Shown here: positions 1 through 8,142 of the stretch, piece by piece
How positions within the stretch are numbered: position 1 is the first letter of the stretch
Layout of the letters: each line of letters begins with the position of its first letter
Notes under the pieces: model-generated
Told to the model about the DNA's origin: nothing
The model's input: the letters and a program-made list of their open reading frames with translations, nothing else
Databases searched by the model: none
NCBI RefSeq assembly: GCF_958301595.1
Contig: NZ_CATQJU010000001.1
Coordinates: 1,302,001 to 1,366,000 of the forward strand
DNA length: 64,000 bases
Origin: Porphyromonas vaginalis
GTDB taxonomy: Bacteria; Bacteroidota; Bacteroidia; Bacteroidales; Porphyromonadaceae
Direction of reading: 5' to 3'
Made by a program: the position numbers and the translations under genes

Positions 1-1
1 C

Positions 2-901
2 GGCATCATCGCCGAGATCATGAAGAAGCCCGGCGACCTCGTCAAGGCGGGCGACATCATCGCTCGTATCAAGGTGGTGCCCGAGATGGGTTCGGTCAAT
101 CAGGCAGAGTCGCAGGTCGAGATAGCAAAGATTGCTCTCGACGAGGCGCAGCAGAAGTACAAGATAGCGACCGAGCTACACCAGCAAGGGATCGTAGCCG
201 AGGAGGAGTATGCCACAACCAAGGCTAACTACCTACAAGCTAAGGAGCGCCTTGCGAGTGCCAAGGATGCTTACAACATCGTCCTCACTGGTATGAGCCA
301 GCGCAACGCTCAGGGCTCTACGACACTGGTGCGCAGCACGGTAGATGGGACGATACTTGACATACCGGTCAAGGAGGGTAACTCGGTCATTCAGGCCAAC
401 TCTTTCAACGCAGGTACCACCATCGCCACCATCGCTGACATGACGGAGATGATCTTCATCGGTAAGGTGGACGAGGTCGACATCGCTCGTGTCGCTACGG
501 GACTACCTGTCACGGTGCGCATCGGAGCGATCGAGGGTTCTGCCTTCTCGGGCGTTGTCGAGTACATCTCGCCCAAGACAATCCAGCAGCAACAAGGCAC
601 GCAGTACGAGCTCAAGGCCGCCATCACCATCGACGACTACAGCCGCATACGCTCCGACATGAGTGCCAATGCGGAGCTTATCACTGACCAGGTCTCTAAC
701 GTCTTAGCTGTCCCCGAGGGCGCACTACAGTTTGAGGGTGACAAGGTCTATGTCGAGGTGGTCACCTCCGACGCTGACCCGAAGCATCTAGAGACGGAGC
801 GCCGTGAGATCAAGACTGGCATTAGCAACGGTAGCCTCATTGAGGTCAAGAGTGGTCTCAAGGAGGGCGAAAAGGTCAAAGGCACCCCAGTAGCAGCCTA
901 A
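2..901 (+). CDS. HlyD/MacA-type periplasmic adaptor subunit of an efflux system (5' end outside window)
   Basis: Only the C-terminal ~299 residues are present; the reading frame is open to the window edge, so the ATG at 20 is internal. The start is a biotinyl-lipoyl-like half motif (GIIAEI.KKPGDLVKAGDIIARI), followed by a helical hairpin (about 30-95), the second lipoyl half (STVDGTILDIPVKEGNSV), a beta-barrel domain (MIFIGKVDEVDIARVATGLPV) and a membrane-proximal domain (LAVPEGALQFEGDKVYVEV). This order is typical of adaptors that link an inner-membrane ABC or RND pump to a TolC channel. A TolC-type gene lies 277 bp downstream on the same strand, which supports a shared export function. Whether the pump is MacB-like or RND cannot be told because the upstream gene is outside the window. 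Confidence 0.9.
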   Translation, partial: GIIAEIMKKPGDLVKAGDIIARIKVVPEMGSVNQAESQVEIAKIALDEAQQKYKIATELHQQGIVAEEEYATTKANYLQAKERLASAKDAYNIVLTGMSQRNAQGSTTLVRSTVDGTILDIPVKEGNSVIQANSFNAGTTIATIADMTEMIFIGKVDEVDIARVATGLPVTVRIGAIEGSAFSGVVEYISPKTIQQQQGTQYELKAAITIDDYSRIRSDMSANAELITDQVSNVLAVPEGALQFEGDKVYVEVVTSDADPKHLETERREIKTGISNGSLIEVKSGLKEGEKVKGTPVAA

Positions 902-970
902 CCGACCGAAGATTATTTATAGCCCTACTTCTGTCTGGCTCGTTCGGCTAAATTGCTGAGCCGATGATGT

Positions 971-1086
971 TTTCCAAAAACTTTCCACGCTTGGAAAAAT
1001 AAATTTCCAAGGGAGGAAAATAAAATTTCCAAGGGAGGAAAATAAGTTTTCCAACGGAGGAAAAGTTTCTTTCCAACGGAGGAAAG
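971..1086. repeat. Cluster of TTTCC-N6-GGAAA imperfect palindromes
   Basis: About five tandem units of the form TTTCC-N6-GGAAA (for example TTTCCAAGGGAGGAAA and TTTCCAACGGAGGAAA) separated by short A/T-rich spacers. A related cluster at 30395-30522 starts with almost the same bases (AAAAACTTTCCAC then TTGGAAAAATAAATTTCCA). The cluster fills most of the gap between the adaptor and TolC genes. Open frames across it are by-products of the repeat. Confidence 0.75.
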
Positions 1087-1178
1087 CGAAAGCTCTCCCC
1101 AGCAACCCGCCAGAACTCGGCCAACTCCGATCATCAGACAGCCGTAGCGCACGCAAATCATTTAGACAAGACAATCCT

Positions 1179-2531
1179 ATGCTTACACTTCGTCATATCT
1201 TTCCCTTAGCCCTACTGGTCGCGGGGAGCTTTACCCTAGCAGCGCAGCAGAGCTGGACGCTGCAGCAGTGCATCGATCACGCCGTCGCTCACAGCATCAC
1301 GGTCGAGGAGGCGCGACTACGCTTAGCTGGGAGTGAGCAGCAGCTCGCCACCACGCAGCACAGTTACCTGCCCTCGCTCTCGGCTAGTGCTAGCCAGAGC
1401 GTCAGCCTCGGACGTAGTGCCGACAAGACGGGCGTCATCGGCGATCAATCCTCGAGCAGCACCTCCTTTGGGGCAAATCTCTCGTGGGACGTTTTTTCTG
1501 GTATGGCTCGTCCTAAGGCTACGGAGATAGCGCGTCTCAATCTAGACGCTGCGACCGCTGGACTCTCATACGCCAAGGAGCAGATCGGGCTACAGGTGGC
1601 TGAGGGGTACTACAACTTGCTCTTCCGCCAAGAGATAATCCACGTGGCCGATGAACAGCTGAAGCTAACCCGTGAGACGCTCACGAAGACGGCGGCACTG
1701 GTCCGTGCGGGCAAATGGTCTCGTGACAAACTCGCTGAGGTGGAGGCGCAGCTCGCTAAGGACAGCGTCAACTACCTCCGCGCCTGCAGCGATACGGAGC
1801 TGGCACGTCATCAGCTGGCACTCATCATCGAGTTGCCCGACTACACAGAGCTGCAGATCACCTTGCCCGATGTCAAGAGCCTCAGTGCTACGCCCGCTCC
1901 TGAGCTGGCTTTGGCTAACGATGCGCTCCTCGAGCAAGCGCGCACGATGCGCCCCGAGATGGAGCAGGCAAGGCTACAGCTACAAATGGCGGAGCAGCAG
2001 ATCGGACTGGAGCAGACGGGCTACATACCAAAGGTCTCCTTTGGCGCGGGCTACAACACGGGCTATTACTACATCCTGAATAAGGAGTTACGGCAGTTTA
2101 ACCAGCCATTTGGGGATCAGATGCGCAACAACGGACGCTACTTCGTTGGGCTTTCGCTCTCTGTACCCATCTTTGATGCGATGCGCACGGCAGACAATGT
2201 GGCGCAGGCTCGTCTCCGCTACTCCGATCAGCAGATCGCTCTGCGCAAGGTGGACAAAGAGCTCACGCAGCAGCTCTACACGGCTCAGATCAACGCCCGT
2301 GCTGCTTACAGTCAGATAGCAGCTGCCCAGCGGGCGACCGAGTCGGCCGAGACGGCACTGCACTATGCGCAGATCAGCTACGAGGCGGGACGTGCCTCTT
2401 CGTACGAACTGGCCGAGGCGCAGAATCGTCACTTCGTCGCTCAGAGCGAAGAGCTCCGCGCTCGCTACGACTACCTCTACCGTGTGCTCGTACTGCACAG
2501 CTATATCTCTCCCGCAGAGGAAACTAAGTAA
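1179..2531 (+). CDS. TolC family outer membrane efflux protein
   Basis: 450 aa, the usual length of the OEP/TolC family. An N-terminal signal peptide (residues 1-22, ending LAAQQ) precedes a first OEP repeat starting WTLQQCIDHAVAHSITVEEARLRL, and a second repeat follows from about residue 250 (LLEQARTMRPEMEQARLQLQMAEQQIG). Long amphipathic helices flank short beta segments such as LSLSVPIFDA, as in TolC protomers. It would form the trimeric outer membrane duct for the adaptor encoded just upstream. The start is the ATG directly before the signal peptide. No TAnnTTTG motif was seen immediately upstream, so read-through from the adaptor gene across the repeat cluster is possible. Confidence 0.93.
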   Translation: MLTLRHIFPLALLVAGSFTLAAQQSWTLQQCIDHAVAHSITVEEARLRLAGSEQQLATTQHSYLPSLSASASQSVSLGRSADKTGVIGDQSSSSTSFGANLSWDVFSGMARPKATEIARLNLDAATAGLSYAKEQIGLQVAEGYYNLLFRQEIIHVADEQLKLTRETLTKTAALVRAGKWSRDKLAEVEAQLAKDSVNYLRACSDTELARHQLALIIELPDYTELQITLPDVKSLSATPAPELALANDALLEQARTMRPEMEQARLQLQMAEQQIGLEQTGYIPKVSFGAGYNTGYYYILNKELRQFNQPFGDQMRNNGRYFVGLSLSVPIFDAMRTADNVAQARLRYSDQQIALRKVDKELTQQLYTAQINARAAYSQIAAAQRATESAETALHYAQISYEAGRASSYELAEAQNRHFVAQSEELRARYDYLYRVLVLHSYISPAEETK

Positions 2532-2562
2532 TGTCTCCACAACACTTACGAGTAACCCTTTG

Positions 2563-2668
2563 CTTTCTAAGTTCATATGCAAGTAAAAAGCGAAGTTTTT
2601 TCTCGTTTCGGAAGCTCGGTCGACTTCTCTTCGGGTGAACCGCTCGGCGGGGTGGAAGCTCCCTCCGT
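2563..2668. repeat. Dispersed ~105-bp GC-rich repeat, inverted relative to the copies at 35446-35695
   Basis: The stretch from TTTCTAAGTTCAT through AAGCGAAGTTTTTTCTCG, CTTCTCTTCGGGTGAACCG and CTCGGCGGGGTGG is the reverse complement of the right part of the repeat block at 35446-35695, with few differences. It is joined directly to the 135-bp tandem array. No coding function is seen. Confidence 0.75.
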
Positions 2669-3122
2669 AGGGGCGGACCTGTGTGTCCGCCCGTCCTCAC
2701 CTGAGCGCAGTCTATTCTGCGGGCGGACACGTAGGTCCGCCCCTACACAAGCTACGTCAGCACGACAATTCCACTCGTCAAACGCTGTAACCCCGATCTC
2801 CGTAGGGGCGGACCTGTGTGTCCGCCCGTCCTCACCTGAACGGAGTCTATTCTGCGGGCGGACACGTAGGTCCGCCCCTACACAAGCTACGTCAGCACGA
2901 CAATTCCTCTCATCAAACGTTGTAACCCCGATCTCCGTAGGGGCGGACCTGTGTGTCCGCCCGTCCTCACCTGAGCGCAGTCTATTCTGCGGGCGGACAC
3001 GCAGGTCCGCCCCTACACAAGCTACGTCAGCACGACAATTCCACTCATCAAACGCTGTAACCCCGATTTCCGTAGGGACGGACACCCTCCCGATAGACAC
3101 GAGCCGTGCGTCCCTACAAAGG
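2667..3122. repeat. 135-bp tandem repeat array of REP-like palindromes (3 full units plus a divergent fourth)
   Basis: Units start with GTAGGGGCGGACC at 2667, 2802 and 2937, exactly 135 bp apart. A fourth, diverged unit starts at 3072 with GTAGGGACGGAC. Each unit contains an inverted repeat: GTAGGGGCGGACCTGTGTGT at one end and ACAC-TAGGTCCGCCCCTAC at the other. Because 135 is a multiple of three, open frames run through the array on both strands (2573-3145 and 2577-3164); they have no credible protein features. Related single palindromes occur at 17993-18072 and 30747-30826. Confidence 0.9.
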
Positions 3123-3187
3123 GTTACTCGTCTCCTCCATATCACTACACAACATATAGAATAAGATCCCTAAACTTCGCAACAGTT

Positions 3188-4105
3188 ATGTATTCGCACT
3201 CAGATACCCACCTCATCGCAGAGCCTCTCGTGCAGGCTCAGGAGGTATGCTTCTCTTATGGCCGGCACCCGCTCTTTAGGGGTGTAAGCTTTACCCTGCC
3301 CACAGGCTCTATCACAGGGCTGCTAGGCAAAAATGGTGAGGGCAAGACGACCCTCCTCAAGCTTATCTCAGGACTGCTCCTAGCTAAGGGCGGTTCGCTC
3401 ACCGTACTCGGGCACTCCAGCAGAAAGCGCTCGGTGCCACTCCTCCGAGAGCTCTACTACCTTCCCGAGGAGGTGCAGCTACCCGCCACCTCTGCCGTCC
3501 AGTACCTCGACGGCGCGGGGCAGTTTTACCCAAACTATGATGCCACACTGGCTCGTCAGCTGCTGAAAGACTTTGACGTGCCCCCCACCAACAACCTGCG
3601 CCGCCTCTCGATGGGACAGAAGAAGAAGGTAGCACTCGTGCTGGCACTCTCTCTGCGGGTGCCGTTGCTGCTCCTCGACGAACCGACCAATGGACTGGAC
3701 ATCCCGTCGAAGAGCAAGTTTCGCCAGCTCCTCGTGCAGCACATATCTGACGAACAGACCGTGCTGATCAGCACCCACCAGGTGCGTGACCTAGAGCAAA
3801 TGATAGATCGTCTGGTAGTGCTACACCAAAATCAGATCATCTGCAACGAGACGATTGCTCGTCTTGAGAGCACCTTCTACTGCGGTACCGCCGCTGAGGC
3901 TCCTCACGTAGCTCCGCTCTATAGCGAGCCCTCCGTATGGGGAGAGGTCGTAATGACGCCCCGCACGGCAGATATGACCGAGACGGGAGGCTTCTCGATG
4001 GAGCTCTTCTTCAACGCTCTGATGTACAACACCCAAGCGGTGCTACAGCACTTATCCCAACCCGCAAACGATACACTCACCCCACAATCTCCTCTCTCAC
4101 TATGA
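3188..4105 (+). CDS. ABC transporter ATP-binding protein
   Basis: 305 aa with one nucleotide-binding domain: Walker A GLLGKNGEGKTT, a signature variant LSMGQKKK, Walker B LLLLDEPTNGLD, and a switch His in LISTHQ. The last ~80 residues form an extra C-terminal region, as in several drug or peptide ABC-2 exporters. The stop overlaps the start of the following membrane protein by an ATGA, and a GntR-family regulator follows, an arrangement like the ytr-type GntR/ABC operons of other bacteria. The protein probably energises export through the neighbouring membrane subunit. The substrate is unknown. Confidence 0.92.
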   Translation: MYSHSDTHLIAEPLVQAQEVCFSYGRHPLFRGVSFTLPTGSITGLLGKNGEGKTTLLKLISGLLLAKGGSLTVLGHSSRKRSVPLLRELYYLPEEVQLPATSAVQYLDGAGQFYPNYDATLARQLLKDFDVPPTNNLRRLSMGQKKKVALVLALSLRVPLLLLDEPTNGLDIPSKSKFRQLLVQHISDEQTVLISTHQVRDLEQMIDRLVVLHQNQIICNETIARLESTFYCGTAAEAPHVAPLYSEPSVWGEVVMTPRTADMTETGGFSMELFFNALMYNTQAVLQHLSQPANDTLTPQSPLSL

Positions 4106-4977
4106 ACCAATCTGCTAATCTTACGACCGCTGCGCCTAAGACGGGTGACAGCTCCTTTAGCTTCAAGCGTCTCGGCCAGCTCCTGCGACTGGACTTCGCC
4201 TTTCACCATAGACAGTGGCTACAGATCCTGATCGGCGGCTTCCTCGCAGCCTCTATACCTGTGGTCGTGTCGGTACTGAGCGACTTACTCTTTGATATGG
4301 CGTGGAGGGCGGATGACTTTCGAGCTGTTTACATAGCCTGCCTATACTGTAGCTTTCTGGCGGTCTCTCTCGGGGTGATGATCAGCTACAACCAGCGTGT
4401 CAATGCCCTGCTCTCACCGCTCTACCTACAGATACCTGCTTCGGCTACGGAGAAGTATATCTCGCTCCTCCTCCTGACGCTGGTACTGCACATCATCACA
4501 CCGCTCCTAGGAGCGATCGCCTGGACTGTCTACATGCTTATACAGGCACTGCTGGATGAAGGTCAAGTACTCGAATTCTACTCACAGATCCTCACAGATC
4601 CGATAGGCTATGGCAACAAATGGCAACAATATGCCTGGGCTGTCAGTATGATGATCGCTGGGCAGCTAGCGAGCTATGCCACCTACCTCTATTGTATCAT
4701 CTCGGCGCGCAAACCCCTACGTGCAGTCCTGCGCTTTATGGGCATCGGCTTTGTTATTTTCATCGTCTCGATGATTGGCGTTGGTACGCTGATGCATTTA
4801 CTAGACATTGGTAATATAGATGCAGATGATACAGAGAATTATCTCGTCTTCTACTTGGGCAATGGCGATGAACTCAGCATCTCGCTCCTTGCCATGAGTA
4901 TACCAGTCTACCTCTACGCCTTTGCGATGATCTGGCTCGGCCTGCGCTCGCTACGACGCAAGCAGGTCACGGCGTAA
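4102..4977 (+). CDS. Polytopic membrane protein, probable ABC transporter permease
   Basis: 291 aa from the ATG at 4102, which overlaps the TGA of the ATPase gene (ATGA), making this a better start than the in-frame ATG at 3937 inside that gene. Residues ~1-25 are polar. About six hydrophobic segments follow, including LQILIGGFLAASIPVVVSVL, a segment around VYIACLYCSFLAVSLGVMI, LLLLTLVLHIITPLLGAIAW, MGIGFVIFIVSMIGVGTL and LAMSIPVYLYAFAMIWLGL. It ends in a basic tail (RSLRRKQVTA). It has no close family I can name. The position between an ABC ATPase and a GntR regulator supports a permease role. Confidence 0.75.
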   Translation: MNQSANLTTAAPKTGDSSFSFKRLGQLLRLDFAFHHRQWLQILIGGFLAASIPVVVSVLSDLLFDMAWRADDFRAVYIACLYCSFLAVSLGVMISYNQRVNALLSPLYLQIPASATEKYISLLLLTLVLHIITPLLGAIAWTVYMLIQALLDEGQVLEFYSQILTDPIGYGNKWQQYAWAVSMMIAGQLASYATYLYCIISARKPLRAVLRFMGIGFVIFIVSMIGVGTLMHLLDIGNIDADDTENYLVFYLGNGDELSISLLAMSIPVYLYAFAMIWLGLRSLRRKQVTA

Positions 4978-4990
4978 CCTCTCTAACCTA

Positions 4991-5386
4991 ATGATCATGA
5001 TCACATCACGTTTTAATCCGCAAGTAGTCATCTACGCTCAGATAGAGCAGCGCATCAAGGAGAAGATCCTCTCGGGCGAGTACCCCGCGGGGACGCAGAT
5101 CCCGAGCGTGCGCCAGCTAGCTGCCGAGCTGGAGACCAATGCCAATACGATCTTTAGAGCTTATGAGAACCTGCAAAACGAGGGGCTCATCTATCCGAAG
5201 AAAGGGCTCGGTCTCTATGTCTCCGAAACGGCCGAGATGCTCCTACGTGATGAGGCTTATCGCGTGCTAACCGAGGAGGAGCTCCCCGAGCTCTTCGCTC
5301 AGCTCAAAGTGCTTAACATGGACATCCTAGAGGTGGTCAGACGGCACGCCGACTGGGTCAAGCAGCAGGGAGACCCTGACGCTTAG
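4991..5386 (+). CDS. GntR family transcriptional regulator (YtrA-like, short)
   Basis: 131 aa with an N-terminal winged helix of the GntR type: VIYAQIEQRIKEKILSGEY, then IPSVRQLAAELETNANTIFRAYENLQNEGLI, then the wing YPKKGLGLYV. The C-terminal ~50 residues are a short helical tail with no large effector domain, as in YtrA-type regulators that control an adjacent ABC transporter. It lies 13 bp after the permease gene, so it is very likely an autoregulator of this operon. A second in-frame ATG at 4997 is an equally possible start. Confidence 0.9.
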   Translation: MIMITSRFNPQVVIYAQIEQRIKEKILSGEYPAGTQIPSVRQLAAELETNANTIFRAYENLQNEGLIYPKKGLGLYVSETAEMLLRDEAYRVLTEEELPELFAQLKVLNMDILEVVRRHADWVKQQGDPDA

Positions 5387-5447
5387 CGCGCCTGCCTCCG
5401 CTTTAATCAGCAATCTTCACTTTTTCAAAAACAGCGTTAGTTAAAAC

Positions 5448-5490
5448 AAGAGACTGCTACTCCTAGGAGTGGCAGTCTCTTCTTATTATT
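5448..5490 (+). terminator. Intrinsic terminator of the ABC/GntR operon
   Basis: A strong perfect hairpin, AAGAGACTGC paired with GCAGTCTCTT, with an inner self-complementary ACTCCTAGGAGT, followed by TCTTATTATT. It lies 61 bp after the GntR stop and before the convergent pntB gene. Confidence 0.85.
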
Positions 5491-5536
5491 ACTGGCGAAA
5501 GGCTGAGAGCCTTTGCCGCTGTATGGTTGCTAACTA

Positions 5537-5563
5537 GAGACTATTGACTTTTGCAATAATCTC
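5537..5563. mobile_element. 27-bp palindromic solo element with 5-bp direct repeats, at the pntB stop codon
   Basis: The element starts GAGACTATTGAC and ends TTTTGCAATAATCTC, and it is flanked on both sides by AACTA (5532-5536 and 5564-5568). The right-hand AACTA contains the pntB stop codon (TAG on the minus strand). The same 27-bp unit forms one arm of the 175-bp element at 53740-53914 and occurs at 47151-47177. Confidence 0.7.
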
Positions 5564-5565
5564 AA

Positions 5566-8142
5566 CTAGAGCGTGTCGATCAGATCGCTGAGCGTCTTCT
5601 TGGCATCGCCGATGAGTAGCGTCACGCCCTCGCCACGGCTGTAGAGCGGGTTCTCGACACCAGCGTAGCCAGGCTTGAGATCGTAGTTGCAGATGATCAC
5701 CTGCTTGGCTTGATCTACGTTGAGGACCGGCATACCATAGATAGGCGTCCCCTCGGCATTGCGTGCAGCGGGGTTGAGCACATCGTTAGCACCGATGACG
5801 ATGACTGCGTCGGTATTGGCAAACTGATCGTTGATCGCCTCCATCTCGTAGAGACTATCGTAGTCCACATTAGCCTCAGCAAGGAGTACGTTCATGTGTC
5901 CTGGCATACGACCAGCCACAGGGTGGATGGCGTACTTAACATCAGCACCGCCCTTGGCGAGTTTGTCGGCTAGTTGCTTGACCTCTTGCTGCGCTTGCGC
6001 TAGTGCCATACCGTAGCCCGGCACGATGATGACGCTCTTAGCGTTGTGCAGTACCTCCGTAGCGGACTGGAGTGGCGTTGCGCTGCTGGTAGCTGAAGAA
6101 GTGGACGAAGCGGCAGAAGCTGTGGGGGTACTCTCCGCATGATCCAATCGATCCATCAGGTTGGAGAGCGTTGCCTTAGCATCGCCTAGGCAGAGCGCTA
6201 CGCCCTCGCCACGGCTGTAGAGCGGGTTCTCGACACCCGCGTAACCAGGTTTGAGATCGAAGTTGCAGATGATGACCTGCTTGGCTTGATCTACGTTGAG
6301 GACTGGCATACCATAGATAGGCGTTCCCTCGGCATTGCGAGCAGCGGGGTTGAGCACGTCGTTGGCTCCGATGACGATGACTGCATCGGTATTGGCAAAC
6401 TGATCGTTGATCGCCTCCATCTCGTAGAGACTATCGTAGTCCACATTAGCCTCAGCAAGGAGTACGTTCATGTGTCCCGGCATACGACCAGCCACAGGGT
6501 GGATGGCGTACTTAACATCAGCGCCGCCCTTGGTGAGCTTATCGGCCAACTGCTTGACCTCCTGCTGTGCTTGCGCTAGAGCCATACCGTAGCCTGGCAC
6601 GATGATGACGCGCTTAGCACCACGGAGCATACCTGCTGCCTGTGAGATAGGATCGCTAGCTGAACTGCTGCTGCTTGTGGGCTGTGCGGTCGCTGCTGAG
6701 CTATCTAGACCAGAGAGGATCTGATCAATCGTTGCCTTAGCATCGCCTAGGCAGAGCGCTACGCCTTCGCCACGGCTGTAGAGCGGGTTCTCGACACCCG
6801 CGTAGCCAGGCTTGAGATCGAAGTTGCAGATGATGACCTGCTTCGCCTGATCTACGTTGAGGACCGGCATACCATAGATAGGTGTCCCCTCGGCATTGCG
6901 TGCGGCAGGGTTGAGCACGTCGTTGGCACCGATGACGATGACTGCATCGGTATTGGCAAACTGGTCGTTGATCGCCTCCATCTCGTAGAGACTATCGTAG
7001 TCCACATTAGCCTCAGCGAGGAGTACGTTCATGTGTCCTGGCATACGACCAGCCACAGGGTGGATCGCATACTTAACATCAGCGCCGCTCTTGGTGAGCT
7101 TATCGGCTAGCTGCTTGACCTCCTGCTGCGCTTGTGCAAGAGCCATACCGTAGCCCGGCACGATGATGACACGCTTAGCACCACGGAGCATCGCAACAGC
7201 CTGATCGATAGGAGAGCTCTCCTGCTTAGGCTGAGGTGCTGCGGGAGCTTTGGGGGCTGGTGCGTCAGGCTTGGCGGGAGCTGTTGCCTTGGCGGGAGCT
7301 TTTGCCTTGCCGTGAGGGATGAGGATGTTGACGAGCGAGCGGTTCATCGCACGGCACATGATCTGCGTGAGGAGGAGTCCCGAAGCACCAACGACACCAC
7401 CGACAGCGACGAGGAAGATGTCGCCAATGGCCATACCGGCGATAGCACCAGCCACACCGCTCAGAGAGTTGAGCAAGCTGATGGTGATAGGCATGTCAGC
7501 ACCGCCCACACGTATGGAGAAGTAAAGCCCGAAGAGTGCACTGAAGAGCATCGTGCCGATCATGGCGTAGATGAGAGCCGAGGGAACAACGTAGTTGAGC
7601 GTGCCGATGAGTAGGAAGAAGACGGCGACAACGAGTGTGAGTGAGGTCGCTACATTGTGAAAAGGCCATACGACTGACTTCTGTGGCAGTACTCTGTGGA
7701 GCTTGCCCGCTGCGACGAGACTCCCGACGAGCGTGAGCATACCGATGATGATAGCGAGGAAAGCGGTGACCAGCGTGAAGTAGACATTGCTCTCTGTAAG
7801 CTGGAAGAGTGTCAAAGCACCGACGAGTGCCGAGGCACCACCGCCGATACCGTTGAGCAGAGCCACCATCTGCGGCATCTGGATCATCTTGACTCGTGTG
7901 TAGAGTAGGACGCCGATGACACCACCGATGAGGATGCCTGCGATGAGCCAGGGGAAGGTGACGACCTGTAGCTTGAGTAGCGTGACGATGACGCCTAGCC
8001 CCATGGCGGTAGCACTGAGTGCGTTGCCACGAGCAGCGGTTTTGACCTTGCTCATCATAGCGATGCCTACGAGCACGAGGATGCTGAGGATCGCGCAAAT
8101 GACGTAGTATACGGGATTAGAGATCTCTATGAGTGTATTCAT
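5566..8142 (-). CDS. pntB: Proton-translocating NAD(P) transhydrogenase subunit beta with three tandem dIII domains
   Basis: 858 aa, nearly twice the usual ~460. Residues 1-275 are the membrane domain dII (MPQMVALLNGIGGGASALVG and others). After an Ala/Pro-rich linker (276-310) come three almost identical copies of the nucleotide-binding domain dIII at about 311-479, 498-667 and 691-858, joined by Ser/Thr/Ala-rich linkers. Each copy has GYGMALAQAQ, AIHPVAGRMPGHMNVLLAEA, VIGANDVLNPAA and GYAGVENPLY. In each, the Lys-Arg-Ser stretch of E. coli PntB (FKRSMNTGYAGV) is replaced by CN(F/Y)DLKPGYAGV. The position of E. coli PntB His91 is Asn here (VALLN), a variant known elsewhere in the family. The ATG overlaps the pntAB stop. 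The enzyme would couple hydride transfer between NAD(H) and NADP(H) to proton movement. Confidence 0.95.
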   Translation of the reverse strand: MNTLIEISNPVYYVICAILSILVLVGIAMMSKVKTAARGNALSATAMGLGVIVTLLKLQVVTFPWLIAGILIGGVIGVLLYTRVKMIQMPQMVALLNGIGGGASALVGALTLFQLTESNVYFTLVTAFLAIIIGMLTLVGSLVAAGKLHRVLPQKSVVWPFHNVATSLTLVVAVFFLLIGTLNYVVPSALIYAMIGTMLFSALFGLYFSIRVGGADMPITISLLNSLSGVAGAIAGMAIGDIFLVAVGGVVGASGLLLTQIMCRAMNRSLVNILIPHGKAKAPAKATAPAKPDAPAPKAPAAPQPKQESSPIDQAVAMLRGAKRVIIVPGYGMALAQAQQEVKQLADKLTKSGADVKYAIHPVAGRMPGHMNVLLAEANVDYDSLYEMEAINDQFANTDAVIVIGANDVLNPAARNAEGTPIYGMPVLNVDQAKQVIICNFDLKPGYAGVENPLYSRGEGVALCLGDAKATIDQILSGLDSSAATAQPTSSSSSASDPISQAAGMLRGAKRVIIVPGYGMALAQAQQEVKQLADKLTKGGADVKYAIHPVAGRMPGHMNVLLAEANVDYDSLYEMEAINDQFANTDAVIVIGANDVLNPAARNAEGTPIYGMPVLNVDQAKQVIICNFDLKPGYAGVENPLYSRGEGVALCLGDAKATLSNLMDRLDHAESTPTASAASSTSSATSSATPLQSATEVLHNAKSVIIVPGYGMALAQAQQEVKQLADKLAKGGADVKYAIHPVAGRMPGHMNVLLAEANVDYDSLYEMEAINDQFANTDAVIVIGANDVLNPAARNAEGTPIYGMPVLNVDQAKQVIICNYDLKPGYAGVENPLYSRGEGVTLLIGDAKKTLSDLIDTL

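Noticed and set aside
58-901. Treating the ATG at 20 as the start of the adaptor gene
   Set aside because: The frame is open to base 2 with family-consistent residues, so the gene is cut by the window edge.
2667-3122. Possible CRISPR array
   Set aside because: The units are tandem and nearly identical over all 135 bp, with no variable spacers of constant length and no cas genes.
2573-3164. Open frames of about 190 codons on both strands over the 135-bp array, looking like a repeat protein
   Set aside because: They exist because the repeat unit is a multiple of three. Both strands are open at once, the composition is Arg/Cys-rich and the segments are mirrored palindromes.
7132-7614. Open frame on the plus strand opposite pntB
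   Set aside because: Low-complexity Arg/Asp/Thr-rich shadow of the GC-rich pntB coding strand.
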